From Methanobacteriota archaeon (lineage in GTDB: Archaea > Methanobacteriota > Methanobacteria > Methanobacteriales > Methanobacteriaceae), in contig JAEZKE010000047.1 of the NCBI GenBank assembly GCA_023436175.1, positions 4,018-68,017 on the forward strand: a stretch of DNA of 64,000 bases, in the 5' to 3' direction. Position numbers and translations under genes: made by a program. Shown here piece after piece: positions 40,174 to 49,511 of the stretch. Numbering within the stretch: the first letter of the stretch is position 1; every line of letters begins with the position of its first letter. The notes under the pieces were generated by a model. That model made no database searches, had not been told where the DNA came from, and saw nothing but the letters and a program-made list of their open reading frames with translations.

Positions 40174-40207
40174 TTTTTTCCTCTTCCATGAATTTATACA
40201 TCATATT

Positions 40208-41492
40208 CTATAATTTCTCTTCAATTGGCTCTCTTTCGATGTAAAAGAACTCTACAATAAACATTATGGCAAATATGGCTATAATGGAAAGTAAAATAAG
40301 GAATTTTGTCGTAAATAAGAAATAGATAACTATTGGGAATGCTATAATACATCCAATTAGCCCTGCAAGAGAAATGTATACATTTGATCCTGTTTTTTTG
40401 TAAAGTCTTACATTAGAGTAATTTGCGGCTGCATCAGCCATTATGAAAACCAATGATGCAAATTCAGTTATCTGTTCTAAGGTTCCTGCGGCAGTTAATA
40501 TTGATGTAAATACTGCCATTACTATTATAGCATAAGTAGGTATGTTTTTTTTTATTTTTAAATGAGAAAAGTTTGGGTAGTTCTTTATCATGAGATACTT
40601 TATGTGCTAATCTCGCAGCACCAAAAAGCGTCGCGTTGATACCTGAGGCAGTACTTTGTAGAGCTGTTATGACAACTAAAAAGAATCCGACAAAACTTAA
40701 ATAAGGTACGACAGCTTGAGCTAATGTATATTCTTGAGAAGTAGTAGCCGCTTGAGGTGTTAGATAAAGAGTTGCCATGAATGATACTGAAACATAGATA
40801 ATTATTGCAGAAATTACTGAGATATATATTCCTCTTCCTAAATTTTTTTCAACATTTTTTATATCCCTGTAATCATAAGTTAATAGTTGGTATCCTTCAT
40901 AAGCAACGAATATTATTGCAAATGCCATTATTGGGCTAATTACTCCCATATTAAAAAATTGTGCGCCTGTCGGGTAATTTCCAGTAAAAAAGAATATTCC
41001 TGTAAATGCTATAAATAATAAAAATGCAGCTTTAATATAAACCAAAATGTCCTCTGTTATTCCAGATTCCCTTATTCCGAGGACGTTGATGCCTGCTAAA
41101 ACAAAAATCAATGCAACAGATGCTATTGCTCGGTAAATGGGGTCATGTAATCCAAAGAGGCTTGTTAGATAAGCTCCAAATGCGAAGGCATACAATGCCA
41201 TTGTTCCAATATATCCAACAATCAGTATCCAGCCAAAAAAACCGGCAATGTGGTTATTTTTGACGACATGTTCAATAAAAGAAAAGGAACCACCCTGTTC
41301 TTTGAAATATACAGTCAGTTTAACGTAGGAGTAAGATGAAAGAAGGGTTATAATCCCTGCTAAAATAAAAGACAATGGAACAGCATTACCTGAGGTAGTC
41401 ATGGCAACACCTAAGGTTGCAAATATTCCTCCAGATACGAGGCCACCAATTCCCATGGCTATAACTTCTCTTAATCCCAATTTTTCTGGCAC
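40208..41492 (-). pseudogene. APC-family amino acid permease interrupted by one frameshift
   Basis: Two overlapping frames form a single ~12-TM permease: the first ends ...ELPKLFSFKNKKK and the second continues KKNIPTYAIIVMAVFTSIL. The break falls in a T9 run (40545-40553; A9 on the coding strand). A single slip in a homopolymer could be a sequencing error, phase variation or a recent mutation. If read through, the protein is ~425 residues, with GGLVSGGIFATLG at TM1 typical of the APC superfamily. Confidence 0.8.
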
Positions 41493-41570
41493 AATATCCC
41501 AAAATTACAGTTTTAAATTTGACGCTATTTCTACTTTTTAAGGTATCCTAACTAGTAAAATGTGAATTAA

Positions 41571-41798
41571 CTATTTTTTCTCCCACTTTCCAGAGCTGCC
41601 TTTTTTGTATTCGTGTTTTACTGCAGCCCATGCAACTTTATGGGAAGTTTCCTCCCTCGATTCGCTGCCTCTACGTTCTTTGGGCTCTTTGTATTGATCC
41701 CACGCGTTGTTAAATGCTTTTAAATAAATTTCCTGTGCGTGTCCAGGTAAATTTTCTTTTACCTGTGCTGGTAAATCTTCTTTATTTTTATATGGCAT
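41571..41798 (-). CDS. ChaB family protein
   Basis: 75 residues. MPYKNKEDLPAQVKENLPGH, FNNAWDQYK and AWAAVKHEYKK are the ChaB signature. The family was named for a proposed role in cation transport regulation, but its function is unproven. Ribosome binding site GAGGT before the ATG. Lies between permease genes on the same strand. Confidence 0.92.
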   Translation of the reverse strand: MPYKNKEDLPAQVKENLPGHAQEIYLKAFNNAWDQYKEPKERRGSESREETSHKVAWAAVKHEYKKGSSGKWEKK

Positions 41799-41895
41799 AT
41801 TATCAACCTCATTTTTAGTTTTGACTAGTTGATATTTTGATTTTAATTAGTAATAATTATTTCTAAAAAAGTAGTAATTTTTTTAAATAGGTTCT

Positions 41896-43239
41896 TCATT
41901 CTTTGGATAAATAAGATTTTAAAAAATACTGTTCCCCAATAAAAATCACAATAATGACCAGTACAGCCAATAAAACTATAAAAACGTCCATTTGAATCTT
42001 CATCCATACGAAAGCGCTCAAAGCAATAATATTCAATACAATAGAAATAGTAATGATAGAAGCTCTTGCATTAATGTCCTCTCTAATTCGTCTTAAAACT
42101 CCCCACTGGAAAATGATATCCATAACAAGATAAAATATGGCCCCAATAGATGCAATTCGGCTTAAATCAAATAATATAGTTAATATTGAGCTTATAACCA
42201 GCAAATAGACAAGCATATGTTTTTGTACTGTCCCTGTCATGCCTAAATGGCTGTGGGGTATTAATTTCATCTTAGAAAGCATAGCGGTCAAACGGGAGAC
42301 AGCAAACAAACTTCCAATACATACAGTTACTGTGGCTAAAATGGCAATTCCAACTGTAAACCATAACCCATATATGCCCAAGGTAGGGCTTGCAGCTGCT
42401 GCAAGAGCATAATCTTTTGCTGCTATTATCTCAGGCACAGAAAGACTACTTGACACTGCCAGAGCAATAAATACATACAGTACCGCTAATATGGCAATGG
42501 AGATAATAATCGTTTTTCCAATATTTTTGTGCGGCTCCACAATTTCTGCACCGCTATTCGTTATCGTGGTAAAACCCTTAAAACTTAGAAGAGCCAGGGC
42601 GAATGATGCAGCAAGTCCTAATCCTTGTTGAGCAGGTATAGTTGGAGAAGCAACTCCTAAAGAAAAAGTTTGAGGAAGAGCTCCTAATGAAAAACCTGCT
42701 GCCATTAATGCTGCAAAAGAAAAAATAGCAAGTCCAACAATTTTAACTACAGAAATTGCCGAAGTAAAAGTTTCAATTATATAATTTTTAGATATATTAA
42801 TCAGGAAGGCGAAAATAAGTAGTCCTACTCCGAGTGCAGGTACGAGCCAGCTTTGTGGGCCTATATTGAATAGCTGTAGTGTGTATGTTCCAAATGTACG
42901 GGCTATCAAGCTTTGAGAAAGTACCATTGAAGCAGCCATTAAAAGTGCAGCTGATGCTGTAATTGTACCTTTCCCATAGGTTTTCACAAAAAACATTCCA
43001 ATTCCTCCTGCTGATGGATAAGAATTGGACATTTTTACATAAGTGTAGGCACTAAATGCTGCAATGATGGCACCTCCTACATACGCAAGAGTCATTAAAT
43101 TTCCAGCGAGCTGTGCTACTTGGCCTAATACTGCAAAAATAGCAGCTCCAAGCATTACTCCTGTTCCCATTCCAACAGCACCCCAAAGAGTGATGCTTCC
43201 TTTTTTATAATCTTTTTGAGCCATACTGTTACCATCCAT
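41896..43239 (-). CDS. APC-family permease
   Basis: 447 residues with ~12 TM segments; WGAVGMGTGVMLGAAIFAVLG at TM1 and GAEIVEPHKNIGKTI in the middle mark the APC superfamily (amino acid/polyamine/cation). Substrate unknown. ATG 43239 follows the stop of the HPP-like gene without any gap, so translation is probably coupled; an ATG five codons later is also possible. Confidence 0.9.
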   Translation of the reverse strand: MDGNSMAQKDYKKGSITLWGAVGMGTGVMLGAAIFAVLGQVAQLAGNLMTLAYVGGAIIAAFSAYTYVKMSNSYPSAGGIGMFFVKTYGKGTITASAALLMAASMVLSQSLIARTFGTYTLQLFNIGPQSWLVPALGVGLLIFAFLINISKNYIIETFTSAISVVKIVGLAIFSFAALMAAGFSLGALPQTFSLGVASPTIPAQQGLGLAASFALALLSFKGFTTITNSGAEIVEPHKNIGKTIIISIAILAVLYVFIALAVSSSLSVPEIIAAKDYALAAAASPTLGIYGLWFTVGIAILATVTVCIGSLFAVSRLTAMLSKMKLIPHSHLGMTGTVQKHMLVYLLVISSILTILFDLSRIASIGAIFYLVMDIIFQWGVLRRIREDINARASIITISIVLNIIALSAFVWMKIQMDVFIVLLAVLVIIVIFIGEQYFLKSYLSKE

Positions 43240-43554
43240 TTATCCAATTGATCCAGATGGAGTATTCCATAAACCAAAAATAGCGATTCCAATTAATCCT
43301 GCTACAATTCCAACATAATGTCCTACAATAGTGTTGTAAAAATGTGCACTTTTAAGACCAGGTGTTTCAACCTGTAAATATGCTGTTGGGCCCAAACTTG
43401 GGAAAAGCCATGGCTGACCTGCAATCAAACCTATAACTCCCACAACGAGTATCAATAATCCTCCCATTATTGGTGCCCAAACACCATCTGGAATTCCCCT
43501 AGTTCTGTTACCTACAGCAGAACCTTTCTTTTTTAGAGGATCTAAAATTCCCAT
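43240..43554 (-). CDS. Short HPP-family-like membrane protein
   Basis: 104 residues, shorter than most HPP proteins (160-200). PWLFPSLGPTAYLQVETP and the GHYVGIVAG segment match the first half of the HPP family, with two to three TM helices. AGGAGG lies 8 nt before the ATG. Directly followed by the APC permease, so the two may form one transporter or an accessory-permease pair (inference). Confidence 0.75.
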   Translation of the reverse strand: MGILDPLKKKGSAVGNRTRGIPDGVWAPIMGGLLILVVGVIGLIAGQPWLFPSLGPTAYLQVETPGLKSAHFYNTIVGHYVGIVAGLIGIAIFGLWNTPSGSIG

Positions 43555-43866
43555 AATTAAAACCTCCTGAGCTTAAAATTAAAATATTTAAAAATTATAA
43601 GCTTAATTATGGATTTTTAATTATTTGATTTAAATTTAAGTTGTTTAGTACTTGTTTTTCAGTTGAAATTTAAGAAAATAATGGTTTATTTTTTTTAAAG
43701 TGTTTTTATAATGATTTGAAGTTTAAGTGTATTATTTTTTACTTATTTGGTAATAATATTTTAAAATGATAACATTCAAAAGTATAACTCAAACATAGTT
43801 ACAAAAATAAAATCTTATTTAATTAATTCTTTCAAGTACTAAACGTTTATTATTAGTTATTTTGTA
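43555..43866. other. Divergent intergenic region
   Basis: AT-rich promoter spacer between the HPP-APC operon and the DUF2795 gene. No gene seen. Confidence 0.4.
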
Positions 43867-43888
43867 GTTATCTTATCATTGAGATAAC
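43867..43888 (+). promoter_or_regulatory. Hairpin just upstream of the DUF2795 gene
   Basis: GTTATCT tatcattg AGATAAC, a perfect 7-bp inverted repeat, followed by an AU-rich tract and the ribosome binding site GGGGTGAT. It could be an operator or a leader hairpin. Confidence 0.4.
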
Positions 43889-43911
43889 AATATATATAAT
43901 GGGGTGATAAT

Positions 43912-44178
43912 ATGGCACAACGTGGTGGAATTACTGTAGAAATTGAAAAAGCTTTAAAAGGAATGGATTACCCAGCAAGTAAACAAGATTTAGTACAAAA
44001 AGCAAAAAGCAACAATGCAAGCCAAGATGTAATTCAAACTATTGAAAATTTACCTGAAGATCAATTTAATTCTCCTAGAGATGTTCAAAAAGCATTTGGA
44101 GAAGAAAGAAGACAAATAGGGAAGATTTTTTCTTCCCCCCATTCACCTACCTTTTTCTCTTATTCAAAATATGATTAA
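43912..44178 (+). CDS. DUF2795 domain protein
   Basis: 88 residues. RGGITVEIEKALKGMDYPASKQDL is the DUF2795 signature; the rest is short and polar. The last ~15 residues (SSPHSPTFFSYSKYD) are aberrant compared with the compact family and may reflect a frameshifted end. Small soluble protein of unknown function. Good ribosome binding site GGGGTGAT. Confidence 0.85.
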   Translation: MAQRGGITVEIEKALKGMDYPASKQDLVQKAKSNNASQDVIQTIENLPEDQFNSPRDVQKAFGEERRQIGKIFSSPHSPTFFSYSKYD

Positions 44179-44571
44179 TAATAATTTTTAGCATTTTTTA
44201 CACTGAAAGTAGATTCATAAATGGAAAATCATACCAAATAAACAGCCATAAACTCTTCAAGATGCTCTTCTATTTTTAACTAATTATTTTATAATTACAT
44301 TAATCGCCTACTCAAATATCGTTATAAAATGGGTGACTTTTTCTGCGTTATATGACGGGATAACGAAATTGTTTAACATTATTGTCCAATTGAGACTTTT
44401 TTACCTCTTGACTTCCTAAAGAAGGATGTAATAAATGATATTTGAAAAAAATGATGAAATTTTTTCAATGCTGTTCGACCTGTGCCATCTTAGATTTCAA
44501 CGGATTTAATAGGATTATTTAATATTATTTGAATAATTCATATTACAATTTGAATATAACCCTTACATCTG
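44179..44571. other. Left edge of the accessory island, no gene
   Basis: 393 bp. One inverted repeat CGTTAT...ATAACG (44346-44365) is seen. No coding frame or RNA gene. Confidence 0.4.
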
Positions 44572-45402
44572 TTACGGCTTCTTTTCTATGATATCTCCGT
44601 TTTCATTTACTAATATGTAGTTTGTAAGATGTTCTTTTGGTATTTTCATCATTAATGAAGGTATTTGGTCAATTCGCTTGTCTTTCTTAACAAATAGCCT
44701 AAATGGATAGCTTCGTTTAATTTTGAAATCGATTTCATTATACAGTTCCCATGTTTCGTATATGTTAAATAATTTCTTTAGGTTCTTTTGTCTATGTTTT
44801 AAAGGTTTTAAACCGTTATTTTCCCTTATAAAGTTTAAATTACTCAATATTAAGTCTCTTAATGGTATGAAAGGTATAATATATCCATTTATAAGAGATT
44901 TAGGGGCTATATCTGGATAATATTCTTCAGTAGCCCATTTGATAAAGAAGCATAAATCAGTTTTTTTTTCTTTAGATAGGACTCCTTGTAACTTGTATGC
45001 TTCAGCGTTACCCCTTATACAATATTCTAGGAATTTTTCAGATGTATAAAAACTCTTTGCTTGTCTAATTTTCATTAGCATAACATTGATTTCATCATCT
45101 GCAAATTGATGAGCTTTATAATTAATAGAATAATATTCTTTATCTTTATCGAATGGTTCAATCTCTTTGAGCTTTAAAGGATCATTTATTGGAATTTCAT
45201 CCACAAAAATGACATCATCCTTTCCATAGTCAGTACCACGATTAAAAATATCTTTAGCTATAATTTCACTTTTTGATAATCCAATAGGATTGTAATTATG
45301 TCTCTCTATGACTTTTTTTCCTAAATTATTTGCTATATTCTCACTTATTCCTGATTTATCTTCATTTTTAATTTCTTCATCTGTTAGTTTACATTTAATC
45401 AT
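44572..45402 (-). CDS. Unknown protein of the accessory island
   Basis: 276 residues, soluble, rich in Lys/Ile/Asn, with no TM segment. No family recognised. A Phe/Tyr/Arg-rich C-terminal half (KIKRSYPFRLFVKKDKRID) ends ILVNENGDIIEKKP. GAGG lies 7 nt before the ATG, supporting expression. Its leader carries an 8-bp hairpin (GTTACGTT/AATGTAAC, 45439-45462). Codon use is as AT-biased as the neighbouring island genes. Confidence 0.65.
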   Translation of the reverse strand: MIKCKLTDEEIKNEDKSGISENIANNLGKKVIERHNYNPIGLSKSEIIAKDIFNRGTDYGKDDVIFVDEIPINDPLKLKEIEPFDKDKEYYSINYKAHQFADDEINVMLMKIRQAKSFYTSEKFLEYCIRGNAEAYKLQGVLSKEKKTDLCFFIKWATEEYYPDIAPKSLINGYIIPFIPLRDLILSNLNFIRENNGLKPLKHRQKNLKKLFNIYETWELYNEIDFKIKRSYPFRLFVKKDKRIDQIPSLMMKIPKEHLTNYILVNENGDIIEKKP

Positions 45403-45894
45403 GATATTTCCTCACTAAAGGTGTTGGATCTTTTTTTGGTTACGTTAAAATTCCAATGTAACGAAAAATTTCTCCTCAAGATATGGCACGATAAATATTT
45501 GGTAACGGTTTTGTACTAAAGAGAAAATTTTTCTTCAATTGTAATGTGAAAGAAATAAGAGATATCAAAACTTCAAAGATAAAACAGATATTATATTAAA
45601 TCTAGAGATAAATTGCTAATAAACATGTTTTAATCCTGTTTTTAATTGAAAAATTTCCTAATTTTAATTTTAATAAAAAAGCATTAATTAAAAATATATT
45701 TAAAGAGCACATTGGATTAGAAAATAAACCAAAATACTATATTAAAGGTTATATAAAATTTGAATTAAAAAAGATAAATATTAAAATTTAGAGTTGAACT
45801 ATTAATTAGAATAATGGATTAAATTTTAATTTTAAGCAATATAATTTTATAATAAAATTATTATATAACTTTTAAGATTATAGGATGTATTTTA
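45403..45894. other. Divergent intergenic region with a leader hairpin
   Basis: GTTACGTT aaaattcc AATGTAAC (45439-45462; one G-T pair) lies upstream of the minus-strand unknown gene. The rest is extremely AT-rich spacer. Confidence 0.4.
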
Positions 45895-47241
45895 ATGGAT
45901 AATATCTCTGAAAAAGTAAAGAAAGAAAATATTGATTGTTTCTTACCTTATGAAGAAGAGTTAAAGTGCCATTCATTAATATTATTGGATATTTTTAATT
46001 TTGAAGACTTCGATAATCTTATTAACGGATTAAATAGATTATATGCTAATTCAGATATAGTAGATAGTTCCCGACTGAAAGAAGCGGAAAATTACATTAA
46101 AAGTGAAGATAAGTTATTTAAATTTTGGTTTTTACATCTGCCTTTAATTACTAATTCTCTTTTAAAAGTAAAATTGCCTCTTGGAATTTCTCATGATTTA
46201 GGAAATTATATTAACAATATAAATATCACATTATATGGAATTTTACCATCAATGGTAATATTACAAGTTCAGTTAGATTTAAATTATACATTTTCAGATA
46301 AAATAAACGATATATTATATAATTTTCATAATGAAACGATAAATACAATAGAAACATCAAAAATTAATTATACGGAACGAATTTCTCCTAAACATCATAA
46401 AGAATTAGAAATAAAAAATTTAAGGATATCTATAAAAACTGAAATTATTAAATTTTTATCAGAATATTTTACAGGTTATTTTTTTAGATTGTATAAGGAT
46501 AATCCTTCTATAATTCCAAGTGTTGAATTATTTTCTTTAACTTATCCAATTGGAGATAATGATGTGTTAGAATGGGGACGAAACCTAAAAGATTTCTTCA
46601 GTTGTTTTTCTACTTCTATATCTCATGATAATTCATTTAAACATAGCAGATATCTTCTTTGTAGAGAAAATTATTTAGAAACTCAATTTAGCAATTACTT
46701 AATATTTGCTAATCGTAATTTTCCTGAATGTCCAGAATACAGTGATTTTGATCATAGTATTGAATATAACATTAAAAATTGTTCTTTTGAATTATTGGCC
46801 ATTAATCGATTTATATCTATACAAAAAAGATTAGTTGAAAAATTAAATAAAATGATTTCAAAAGAAATTAGATATTTACAAAAAAATAAGTTAAATAAAG
46901 CCATTGAAAACAGAAAATCATTAAACAGTGAATTATTTTATTTTGAAAGATTTAAAATAGAGTTTAAACAGTATGAAAAACGTGAAGTTTATTTGAATAG
47001 ACGTGATTTTATTGTATTAAATGGAAAAAAGGATTTCTTTAATAATTTAGCTAAAATAATAGATTTTAAAATGGATGAAATAGGAAATTCAATAAAAACG
47101 CTCAATAAGTATTCCAATTCTGTTTTAAAACTAAATAATATGAAATATACTAAAAAAAATCAAGATAGTGTGTTATTATTGACAATTGCTGTTATATTTT
47201 TAACAGTAGTCCAAATAGTAATAGCACTTACTAAATCTTAG
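45895..47241 (+). CDS. Unknown protein with C-terminal membrane anchor
   Basis: 448 residues. The first ~420 residues are soluble, mainly helical, with a coiled-coil-like stretch (residues ~310-420). Residues ~425-445 (VLLLTIAVIFLTVVQIVIAL) form one TM helix, so the bulk probably faces the cytoplasm as a tail-anchored protein. AGGATG precedes the ATG. No family recognised. Sitting in an island with defence genes, a tail-anchored sensor or effector is possible, but there is no direct evidence. Confidence 0.65.
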   Translation: MDNISEKVKKENIDCFLPYEEELKCHSLILLDIFNFEDFDNLINGLNRLYANSDIVDSSRLKEAENYIKSEDKLFKFWFLHLPLITNSLLKVKLPLGISHDLGNYINNINITLYGILPSMVILQVQLDLNYTFSDKINDILYNFHNETINTIETSKINYTERISPKHHKELEIKNLRISIKTEIIKFLSEYFTGYFFRLYKDNPSIIPSVELFSLTYPIGDNDVLEWGRNLKDFFSCFSTSISHDNSFKHSRYLLCRENYLETQFSNYLIFANRNFPECPEYSDFDHSIEYNIKNCSFELLAINRFISIQKRLVEKLNKMISKEIRYLQKNKLNKAIENRKSLNSELFYFERFKIEFKQYEKREVYLNRRDFIVLNGKKDFFNNLAKIIDFKMDEIGNSIKTLNKYSNSVLKLNNMKYTKKNQDSVLLLTIAVIFLTVVQIVIALTKS

Positions 47242-47303
47242 AAAATGATTTTTTTTAGGTGTTTTAATTTATGTATCTAAAAAATTAAGTAAATGTGTTT
47301 ATT

Positions 47304-48164
47304 TTATTCTATTTGATTTCCATTTATATCTAATAATTCTTCTTTAAAATAGCTTAAAACGAAATGTAATGTGTCTAAAAATAGGAATAATTTAGTAGAT
47401 AACTCTTGGTTAAAATCTTTTGTTTTTAAAGCTCCATGACCAATCACATGTCTATTAAATGTGTTTTTAACATTATTAAAATCTTGGCCACCTTTATAAA
47501 ATTCAAAAACATTTTCTGAGATAAATTTTAATGAAATCAAGTATACATACATTGGTCTAGATTTATTTTCATCAATCCAAATTTCTTTTTTCTTTTCATC
47601 TTTACATGTTTCCATCAATTCTTTTAATGTTTTTTTAATTTTTCTAATTTTTGTTGAATGATCCAAAGATAAATAGTTCTTAATAAGTGGTTCAACTTGT
47701 AATGCGAGTGCAGGAATGGATAGAACATATTTTCCTTCTTTGTGTGCTTGTAAAGCTTCTTGGAATATTATATTTTTTTCTTTAAATACATCTAAATTCC
47801 ATTTATTGACAATATTTGTAAGTTGATAATAATCGTTCATATTCATTAATTCTAAAATTAAAGAGGAAATATTCTCTTTACTTTTATCATCTAGTTGTGA
47901 TAACTTTTTAAATACTGGGTGTGGTAAGGATGGTATATACCAAAATCCTGCGTTATGTAATAATTCTATGGTTTCCCAGTCTTTCTCAAGAGAAGGATCT
48001 TCCATAAAATTGTATTCAATGATTTCATTAATGTAATCTAAAAAAGAATAGTTTATATATGGGATATATTTCTCATTTTGTTTAACTAGTTGCGATGCAT
48101 TATTAAGCATAGGCTCAATTATTTCTATATTTTTTAATAATGAATCTATTATTTGATTGTACAT
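47304..48164 (-). CDS. Unknown helical protein with HEPN-like RX4H motif
   Basis: About 286 residues from ATG 48164. All-helical by appearance. The C-terminal part carries NRHVIGHGALKTKD, in which R and H are separated by four residues, as in the RX4-6H active site of HEPN ribonucleases. The preceding helices (LSIPALALQVEPLIKNYL) also resemble HEPN/Abi-like proteins of bacterial defence loci. RNase activity is inference. No antitoxin is adjacent on the same strand; its start region is divergent from the graspetide cassette. Confidence 0.6.
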   Translation of the reverse strand: MYNQIIDSLLKNIEIIEPMLNNASQLVKQNEKYIPYINYSFLDYINEIIEYNFMEDPSLEKDWETIELLHNAGFWYIPSLPHPVFKKLSQLDDKSKENISSLILELMNMNDYYQLTNIVNKWNLDVFKEKNIIFQEALQAHKEGKYVLSIPALALQVEPLIKNYLSLDHSTKIRKIKKTLKELMETCKDEKKKEIWIDENKSRPMYVYLISLKFISENVFEFYKGGQDFNNVKNTFNRHVIGHGALKTKDFNQELSTKLFLFLDTLHFVLSYFKEELLDINGNQIE

Positions 48165-48293
48165 AATAATCAATATTATTTATATTTCTTATTTTATAAT
48201 GGTAAATATGGATTTAAGCATATATTATGTAATATTAATATTTTATTCTTAAGGATTTTAAATTATAGTGTTTAAGAAATAATTTTTAAAAAA

Positions 48294-48333
48294 TATTATA
48301 TATATTAAATGTAATATTGGATTATAAAAGGAG
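48294..48333 (+). promoter_or_regulatory. Promoter and ribosome binding site of the graspetide cassette
   Basis: ATTATATATATTAAAT (48294-48309) is a strong TATA-like element, and AAAAGGAG (48326-48333) lies 8 nt before ATG 48342. The leader must be short. Confidence 0.5.
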
Positions 48334-48341
48334 ATGAAAAT

Positions 48342-48551
48342 ATGAATAACCATTTGTTAGTAGATAAAACATTAATTTACGAAAAAAAAGAATTAAAAGA
48401 TCCAGATCATTCATCATATGATGATAAGCTCGGTTTATGGTTGTGGGGAGAAAATAAAGAGGTTTTAGTTAAATCAGATAATCCAGATTGCCCACAACGT
48501 GGTACAAAAAAATTTGATGTTGAAACCGGTGAAGATCATAAAGGAGAATAA
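48342..48551 (+). CDS. Candidate graspetide (omega-ester/amide RiPP) precursor peptide
   Basis: 69 residues with a strong ribosome binding site. The leader part holds LKDPD and the motif LGLWLWGEN (30-38). The C-terminal part SDNPDCPQRGTKK (45-57) is followed by an acid-rich stretch with D59, E61, E64, D65 and E69, and nucleophile candidates T55, K56, K57, T62 and K67. Thr/Lys followed by Asp/Glu is the layout graspetide ligases act on. The ligase gene starts 6 bp downstream, and its ribosome binding site overlaps the last codons (KGE). It is too short and charged to be an enzyme. The precursor role is inferred from size, residue layout and adjacency. Confidence 0.75.
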   Translation: MNNHLLVDKTLIYEKKELKDPDHSSYDDKLGLWLWGENKEVLVKSDNPDCPQRGTKKFDVETGEDHKGE

Positions 48552-48557
48552 GTCAAA

Positions 48558-49511
48558 ATGGAAAAAATTTGTCCTGAGATATTGATTATTTCAGATAAAC
48601 ATGATTATGCTACTGATCATGTTTCTTTTCAATTAAATAAGATGGATGCATCTTATTTAAGATTGAACCGAGATCAATTCATGAATTTTGATATTAGTCT
48701 TGATCCATTGGATCCAAAAATTTATGGGAACACTCAAAACTTTTCTTTTGAAATATCAGCAGAAAATTTAAATTCAATTTATTTTAGGGCTCCAATTTAT
48801 CTGAGAGATAATTATCAACCAGGTTTAGGGATAGATGAACAACTTGAACGTAATCAATGGGTTTCATTTATTAGAAGTATTATGGTATTTGATGATGTTT
48901 TTTGGGTTAATAATCCTCAAGCAACATATAAAGCAGAAACTAAGCCTTATCAACTGTATGTTGCTAAAAAAATTGGATTTAATGTTCCTAAAACTCTTAT
49001 AACTAATACTGTTCCTAAAAAAAGCATGTTCGGTAAAAAATTAGTAGTTAAGACTTTAGATCCTGCTATTTTGAATATCAACGATAAAGAAGGATTTATA
49101 TATACTAATTTTGTAAATTATGGTGAATTATTAGAGAAAGAGTTATCTAGTGTCCCAGTAATTTTACAAGAAGCATTAATTCCTAAAGTTGATGTAAGAG
49201 TAACAGTTGTCGGGAATACAGCTTTTGCAGTAACAATTAAAAAAAATGGAGAAGGATTAAGTAAAGATTGGAGACTTGAAAAAGAGAATATTAAGTATGA
49301 AATAGTTAATTTACCTCCAGACATTGAAAGAAAATGTATTCAACTTACAAAAAAACTTAATTTACAATTTGGAGGAATTGATTTAGTTATTCACGATGAA
49401 AACTATTATTTTATTGAAATAAATCCTACTGGCGAATGGTCTTGGTTAATGCATCATTTAAACTTGGATATTGATAAAGAAATTGCTAAATTACTTATAA
49501 ATAACAAATGA
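48558..49511 (+). CDS. MvdC/MvdD-type ATP-grasp peptide ligase (graspetide macrocyclase)
   Basis: 317 residues, usual for the family. The N-terminal domain ILIISDKHDYATDHVSFQL...LRLNRDQF matches the MvdD pre-ATP-grasp domain. The grasp part shows KPYQLYVAKKIGFNVPKTLIT, LVVKTLD, QEALIPKVDVRVTVVG, FGGIDLVI and metal ligands in FIEINPTGEWSWL. The last motif (EINPxGxWxWL) is typical of graspetide ligases and is not found in RimK or D-Ala ligases. It would form ester or amide cross-links between Ser/Thr/Lys and Asp/Glu side chains of the preceding 69-aa peptide, using ATP. Confidence 0.88.
   Translation: MEKICPEILIISDKHDYATDHVSFQLNKMDASYLRLNRDQFMNFDISLDPLDPKIYGNTQNFSFEISAENLNSIYFRAPIYLRDNYQPGLGIDEQLERNQWVSFIRSIMVFDDVFWVNNPQATYKAETKPYQLYVAKKIGFNVPKTLITNTVPKKSMFGKKLVVKTLDPAILNINDKEGFIYTNFVNYGELLEKELSSVPVILQEALIPKVDVRVTVVGNTAFAVTIKKNGEGLSKDWRLEKENIKYEIVNLPPDIERKCIQLTKKLNLQFGGIDLVIHDENYYFIEINPTGEWSWLMHHLNLDIDKEIAKLLINNK

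Noticed and set aside
48342..48551. The 69-aa peptide as an antitoxin
   Set aside because: It has no helix-turn-helix or ribbon DNA-binding pattern, and its neighbour is a ligase and not a toxin; precursor peptide is the simpler reading.
48558..49511. RimK or lysine-biosynthesis LysX assignment for the ATP-grasp protein
   Set aside because: The N-terminal domain and the NPTGEWSWL ending fit the graspetide ligase group instead.
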